DNA from: Apostichopus japonicus
Taxonomy: Eukaryota > Echinodermata > Holothuroidea > Aspidochirotida > Stichopodidae
Assembly: GCF_037975245.1 (NCBI RefSeq)
Contig: NC_092567.1
Span: 13,840,876 to 13,904,875, forward strand
Direction of reading: 5' to 3'
Length of the DNA: 64,000 bases
Of the stretch, positions 60,001 through 64,000 are shown in pieces. The notes under the pieces are model-generated. The model ran no database searches. It was not told where the DNA came from and worked only from the letters and a program-made list of their open reading frames with translations. A program made the position numbers and the translations under genes. The stretch's first letter is position 1; each line of letters starts with the position of its first letter.

Positions 60001-63000
60001 AGTCGTTCACTGAGACTTTAATATTTTCTTTCTTCAGCTGCTTTCGTAATTTGGAAACCTCATCAACCAAGCAATCGATGCTTGCATATGCATGAGGGAT
60101 GGTAGACTGAAAGAAAAATAGGAAAAACATTGTCAAGGATTAATGAGACAGATAAACATCCATGAAAGAAGTTACGAAAGGTACAAATTTGAGCAGAATG
60201 CACATTTATTTACAAAGTGAAAACATTTAGTGGCAAGAAAGTGGAATGAAGGATATCACAAAACACACTTTGTTTATTATTGTTGATATTATTGATATTA
60301 TTATTGATACTATCAGTATATTAATGGTGCTTGCAGCTTCATTTAATTTTTCTTGTTGATGGGCTACAAGTAAAATGGGTAAACAGTGTGATGATTGAGT
60401 CCAATATAAATGTATTATGCTTATAAATACACAAATATCATCTTACATATTCCAGAAAACAAATTACAGATGTTGAAACTATCAGGGATGAGCCTAGGGT
60501 AAGAAAAAATTCACAGAACTTTGCTAAAAATTACAGTATAGGCTCCAGTTTGTGTATGCTACAGTGTGTTAGGAGAATACTTTTTGTCCCCGAGGTAGAA
60601 AAGAAATCACGGATGTTCCGCGAATTCGCCTGAACTATACATGACTCCTAACATTCACTACTTTTACAGATTTCATAAAGTGATTTGGAATTTGTAGGTT
60701 TAATATCTTCCTGTCTCTTGCCTTCTACTGTCTTGAAAAGTTTCTTCAAAAACTGCAAAACATCTCTTTATAAGTTTTATTATCGTATGCAGATGGGAAA
60801 GATGAAGATGTGCTAGATTTCTTTCTAAATCCAGCCAGAATTTTCTTTGTTCCCCTTGTGAGTTATCATACATACTGCCTACAAGCATAACCTGCATTAC
60901 AGGACTTAGGGAAATGTTAGGCTACCTGTAGTTTGAAGTCTAAATTTAAAATTTAAATTTAAAGTTGTGACCTTATGTCCTACATTGTGCAGTAGAATGT
61001 CCCTGAAATGACTTGAAAACAATAATAATCCTTCCTTAAATGCAAAGTTCACTCATTCAAAGGAAGATCTCTTTGTTACACATTGAATTACATGCATGGA
61101 AAAGGAAGGCTATGTAGACTTTCTCACACCCCCCCACCTCCCCTGCCATCACTCTTTACCCTCTTTGAACTGTTGGATTATGTTGTTATTCCAGAATCCA
61201 GTAAATCATAAATTCTGGCTGGCTTTTTTGTTGTTGTCTGTATTTGGCAAATCCAGTATCAGGTCAGACTTGAAATGTCAAATCTGGTGCATCCCCTAAT
61301 GGCTTCTGTTAAATATCTTTGTCTTAGATGAAGGTCACCATAAGAGAACCTGTCACAATTAAGATCACAGAGTTGTTGATATGAGGCTTTGTAAACTTAC
61401 ATGTCATGGAGGGAAAGGAAAACAATGAAGACATACTTACTTTAGATTCTGTGAGTCTCTTAGCTATTGTTCTCCTCATTCCACTCAAAGGTATATCTAC
61501 AAATGTTTTCTGTAGCAGAAAGAAAAGGGTTTCAAACATAACCAATACCAGCTCAAAGGTAACTTATAGGGTTAATGGTAATTAAAGCTAGTTCACAATG
61601 ACTATAAAGTAGCCCCTGTGGGGACCACTGAGCTGAAAGTTAGCTTAAAATATTACTCAACCAAGGATAACTGAGCTGCCATTTAATTTGCAATACTACA
61701 CAGCTACGGTGGGGACAACTGAATTGAAAGTGAGTTTAAAATGTTTGGTAGCCCATTGTGGGGACAACTGAGTCGAAAGATAGTTTAATATGTTATGTGA
61801 AAACTGCCTGGAAAAGCAGAATGGCTTAATATCTCACAATTCCTATCACCTTGCATTTCAAACAAAACCTTTTATAACTTATATAATTCTTCCTCAATAA
61901 CTTTGGAAGACCATGTCAGAAGAAAACAAACAGAATGCATTGAATACATGATTGAATCTTTGGTCATCTGCACCAAGAGTTCAAGAATAACAGACTGAAA
62001 CTTGAAACTACAAGGTATTCATCTCTCAGACAAGAGTACCAAAGCTTTAACATCAGCTTTACTTTTTGGAGTTGAATTTTGTCTAGTCTACTAAATTAAA
62101 AGGTGAAGACATATATCAAAAGTCTTTCTAAGATATAAGTAGTGTTTACACGGGTCCAAAAATCGGGAACCGGGTACCCTAGAGCCGTTACCCGTCGGGT
62201 ATCCAGGTACCCGGAAAAATTATTTACCCTCGTGTATCACGATTTTCAGGAAATGACATATTGGATGCTATAATAAATGAATTACATTCTCTACTGACAA
62301 TGTTTTCATGTTCAAATACGTAGGTGTAAGATAAGGTTTTAAACCTTCCTGAATAGTTTCTATTTGCATTTGTTTCTTTCATTAACTTGTTAATAAATTA
62401 ATTATAATTAGCATTACTACTAACATCGCACTGCCGCTGCTGCTTATATAAATATCCAATTTAGCTCTTAAACAGTTGTTACTACTACTATCTATTATGC
62501 AGGCCAAGGTTCGCATTAGCCGCGAGATTGCGCAATTCGCGCAATTTGATCGCATTTGGAATAAACGATCAGTAAAAAGCCACTTGCGATTATTATTTTG
62601 TAGTTATCCCGTCTATAATCTATAAACATCTCGTAAAATTCCTTGTCAGCTTTTCTTTCTATGAAATAAACGAATGAATAAATAATAATTTCTTCCACAT
62701 GGTTGCCTAACACCATACTATGTCAATGAGAAATCTAGCCGGCTAAGCCTAACCATCTGTTTATTCGCTGAAATTGTGACGCAGTTATAAGATATCCATG
62801 GAATACTTTCATTATTGCTGTTACGTTCGACCACATGGTTGCCTAACACCACACTACAGTAAGTCAATGGAGTATCTAGCATAGCCATCTGTTTATTAGC
62901 TGAAATTGTGACACAGTTATAAGATATCTATGGAATACTTTTGTTATTGCTGTTATCTTCGACCATATGGTGTTTTTGTTTTAAAAATAACACTTTGCGT

Positions 63001-63513
63001 AGGATTTGGGTAATAAATTAGGAACCGGGTAGTATCGCGTCGGGCGGGTACCTTCGTTATTGCTGTTATCATCGACACATGGTAGCCTAACACCACACTA
63101 AGTCAATGGGAAATCTGCCTAACCGTGGGTTTGCCAATTTTTTTTTATTTTTAAATCACACTTTGCGTAGGATTCGGGTAATAAATTAGGAACCGGGTAG
63201 TATCGCGTCTGGCGGGTACCGGGGTATCCGGATAACCCGTGCAAACACTAGATATAAGGTTGATATTATTCCAATGTTGCTATTTCAAACAAAATTTAAC
63301 TCAAAGAAATATTTAGTTTACACAGTCGATAAAGATGAAGATTATATGACAAAATTAAAACCTGCTGAAAAAGTGAAGCCTACCTGAGGTTGGTATGCTG
63401 TTGGTGCTGTTACTGGAGTAACAGGTACTGGAGAAGGTGTCACAGATGACCTTGCTGGAGGTGCTTGGGCTGTGGCAGCTTTGCCACCAGCATCAAGAAA
63501 CTTTAAAACATCA
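53838..63513 (-). CDS. PDHX: Pyruvate dehydrogenase complex component X (3' part)
   Basis: Complement join of 63513-63384, 61509-61441, 60106-59969, 56811-56653, 55347-55283 and 54078-53838. The 802 nt give 266 residues plus stop, with all splice phases agreeing. The product ends with the acyltransferase-fold domain of a 2-oxoacid dehydrogenase E2-type protein, preceded by the tail of the peripheral-subunit-binding domain and an Ala/Pro/Thr linker. Two features identify PDHX (E3-binding protein) rather than DLAT: the catalytic histidine of the DHR-V-V-DG motif is absent (here SSDARVVDS), and the C-terminus reads [13 protein letters not shown]. In the mitochondrial matrix PDHX tethers dihydrolipoamide dehydrogenase to the complex core. 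The lipoyl-domain exons must lie beyond 64000. Confidence 0.92.
54079..55282 (-). repeat. PDHX intron with 128-bp tandem repeat
   Basis: From about 54650 to 55215 diverged units contain 'ATGTGTGCCAACCTGG', 'TACTGCAAGGCATAA', 'CTATGTGGTGTGCCATCCT' and 'ATATTAATGTAAC'. The last two units (about 54900-55170) are almost identical and about 128 bp long. Confidence 0.75.
55283..55347 (-). CDS. PDHX: PDHX short exon: core domain
   Basis: A 65-nt exon too short to stand out as a frame, found by looking for the missing segment. It follows a T/C-rich tract and 'cctttaaag', and ends TTTAG|GTATGA. It encodes [21 protein letters not shown] plus two bases, matching the family pattern K-A-R-x-G-K-L-x-P-x-E-Y/F-Q-G-G. 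The split Ser codon (AG + C) joins exactly to the last exon. Confidence 0.93.
55348..56652 (-). other. PDHX intron
   Basis: Old satellite-like segments with 'TTTGACCTCTGTTGACC' at about 55445-55640 and an AT-rich tract at 55705-55755. No further exon is needed here, since exon phases close without one. Confidence 0.6.
56653..56811 (-). CDS. PDHX: PDHX exon: core domain
   Basis: Acceptor 'ttctttaactctgtag', donor AGG|GTAAGA, 159 nt, 53 codons. Contains QMPEVNAKW, then [20 protein letters not shown], which is strongly conserved in the 2-oxoacid dehydrogenase acyltransferase family. Confidence 0.94.
56830..57775. repeat. 41-bp minisatellite in a PDHX intron, left part
   Basis: Units of 'ATACCACTGTACACTGTAAC', 'AGGTCATGGCAATAAGATACC' and shorter forms lacking the CATGGCAA part, about 25 copies. 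It continues at 59346. Confidence 0.92.
57784..59337. mobile_element. hAT-like element inserted in the minisatellite
   Basis: Left end CAGTGACGTAGCCAGG and, inverted, right end CAGTGGCGTAGCCAAGG. 8-bp flanks GTTATAGG (57776-57783) and GTAACAGG (59338-59345), 6 of 8 matching. The flanking unit itself varies, so this is a diverged duplication. 1554 bp, G-runs inside both ends. Three core-module copies in inverted orientation lie at 57861-57958, 58030-58128 and 58314-58412. No transposase. Confidence 0.82.
57968..58535. repeat. Direct tandem duplication of about 284 bp
   Basis: The segment starting AATCCGATTTGAAACGTGG at 57968 is repeated from about 58253, almost without change, through 'GATTCCAATTGACATCAACA'. 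The G-run length differs between copies. It lies inside the hAT-like element. Confidence 0.9.
59346..59758. repeat. 41-bp minisatellite, right part
   Basis: About ten more units of the array at 56830-57775, beginning in register immediately after the transposon. Confidence 0.92.
59870..59911 (+). repeat. (AGC)n(AGG)n microsatellite
   Basis: Short compound trinucleotide repeat about 60 bp from the PDHX exon 59969-60106, within the intron on its donor side. Confidence 0.85.
59969..60106 (-). CDS. PDHX: PDHX exon: core domain
   Basis: Acceptor 'tttttctttcag', donor AAG|GTAAGA, 138 nt, 46 codons. It reads [11 protein letters not shown], then [17 protein letters not shown], the typical E2-type P-H-x-Y/A strand and the S-V-N-D-F-I-I-K-A helix. 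Confidence 0.93.
60107..61440 (-). other. PDHX intron
   Basis: AT-rich with a short (ATT)n-like patch near 60276-60306. No repeat family or exon recognised. Confidence 0.5.
61441..61509 (-). CDS. PDHX: PDHX exon: start of the acyltransferase-fold domain
   Basis: Acceptor 'tttctgctacag', donor AAA|GTAAGT, 69 nt, 23 codons. It contains [20 protein letters not shown], the conserved first helix of E2-type catalytic domains (I-R-R-x-I-A-x-R-L-x-x-S-K pattern). Confidence 0.92.
62140..63250. mobile_element. hAT-like element in a PDHX intron, exact TSD
   Basis: Ends TAGTGTTTACACGGGT and, inverted, TAGTGTTTGCACGGGT. Exact 8-bp flanks GATATAAG (62132-62139 and 63251-63258). 1111 bp. Subterminal GGGTACC and CCGGATA-type motifs repeat near both ends. 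An internal segment with 'TGGTTGCCTAACACCA' and 'GCTGAAATTGTGAC' is present about three times (near 62700, 62835 and 63080). No transposase. Confidence 0.92.
63384..63513 (-). CDS. PDHX: PDHX exon: end of binding domain and linker
   Basis: Acceptor 'cctttctctccag', donor CAG|GTAGGC, 130 nt starting on a third codon base. It encodes [11 protein letters not shown], which fits the last helix of the peripheral-subunit-binding domain, then an Ala/Pro/Ser/Thr/Val-rich flexible linker ending TAYQPQ. The first codon is completed by an exon outside the window. Confidence 0.85.
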
Positions 63514-63540
63514 CTGGAGAGAAAGGATTCTAACATGTTT

Positions 63541-64000
63541 CAATTGAGTTCTAAGACCTACTCCATAAGTAACATCAATTGATGGGAAACTAATTATCTT
63601 GTTAATCCAAATACGATTAGAAACTCAGGTCTTTCTGGAAACACAACTTATGCAGAGAGGTTGCTGGGAAAGGATCCAATATAATATTGAATTTGTTTCC
63701 AAAAGCAATTATGATACTGATGGCATTAACAGTCAATGCATAATGAAGTACTGAAGATTACTAATGAAGCCATTAGGGTTTCCATGCCATCTAATTCTGA
63801 TAAGATTGCTCACATCCAACCAGTTTATTCCTTTGAAAAATGATAAACAGAAACTGTTAAATATCACACAGTGCAGTCCCTCTAGTATTCTTGTCAAAAC
63901 ACATAAACAAAACACACAAAGTATATGCTACATGAAAACATAAACTTGCTTTGGGATATTTAATAATAACAAGCAGCACTGGCAACCTCCTAGAAGTGAC
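63541..64000 (-). other. PDHX intron to window edge
   Basis: No exon was found. A peripheral-subunit-binding-domain core motif was looked for on the minus strand and not seen, so the next upstream exon is outside the window. Confidence 0.5.

Overview
The window is nuclear DNA of an animal. It is AT-rich, with canonical GT-AG introns, phase-1 domain exons, tRNA-derived SINEs, a retroposed U2 snRNA sequence, many minisatellites, and long G or C homopolymers. A marine invertebrate deuterostome, perhaps an echinoderm, fits the overall look, but no sequence comparison was run and the assignment is only an inference. Most of the long open reading frames are chance frames in repeats.

Two genes can be built exon by exon, both on the minus strand. 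Gene 1 (31979 to 9090) encodes a secreted protein of about 726 residues. It has a signal-peptide exon, six very short exons (9 to 48 nt), one von Willebrand factor type C (VWC) domain exon, and four exons that each encode one copy of a roughly 145-residue four-cysteine domain I do not recognise. Every internal junction is phase 1 and the total of 2181 nt divides exactly into codons. Gene 2 (63513 to 53838) is the 3' half of PDHX, the E3-binding protein of the mitochondrial pyruvate dehydrogenase complex. Six exons are visible, and the catalytic histidine of true E2 enzymes is replaced. Its 5' exons lie beyond the right edge. A lone candidate 3'-terminal coding exon (33337 to 33230, minus) belongs to a third, unidentified gene.

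The rest is repeats. Left arm (1-9089): a repeat fragment, a 108-bp tandem repeat, a tRNA-SINE piece, a MITE with long inverted ends, and the 3' flank of gene 1. Gene 1 introns (to 31.9 kb): a 76-bp satellite, a (TA)n tract, a 37-bp minisatellite split by a SINE, a 155-bp satellite, a second SINE, a nested pair of hAT-like elements at 26.2-27.3 kb, and a 2.5-kb element at 29.4-31.9 kb. From 33.5 to 48 kb the DNA is dominated by non-autonomous DNA transposons, several inserted inside one another with exact target-site duplications. A dimeric U2-snRNA-headed retroposon lies at 33.5 kb. From 49 to 53 kb there are 397-bp, 22-bp and 47-bp tandem arrays. PDHX introns carry a 41-bp minisatellite broken by a 1.55-kb hAT-like element, and a second hAT-like element with exact 8-bp duplications.

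The signals most worth following are: a roughly 100-bp hairpin-bearing core module that recurs at least 16 times inside elements with different terminal repeats; the U2-headed dimeric retroposon; and the string of micro-exons, several encoding a Pro-x-x-Cys motif, in the VWC gene.
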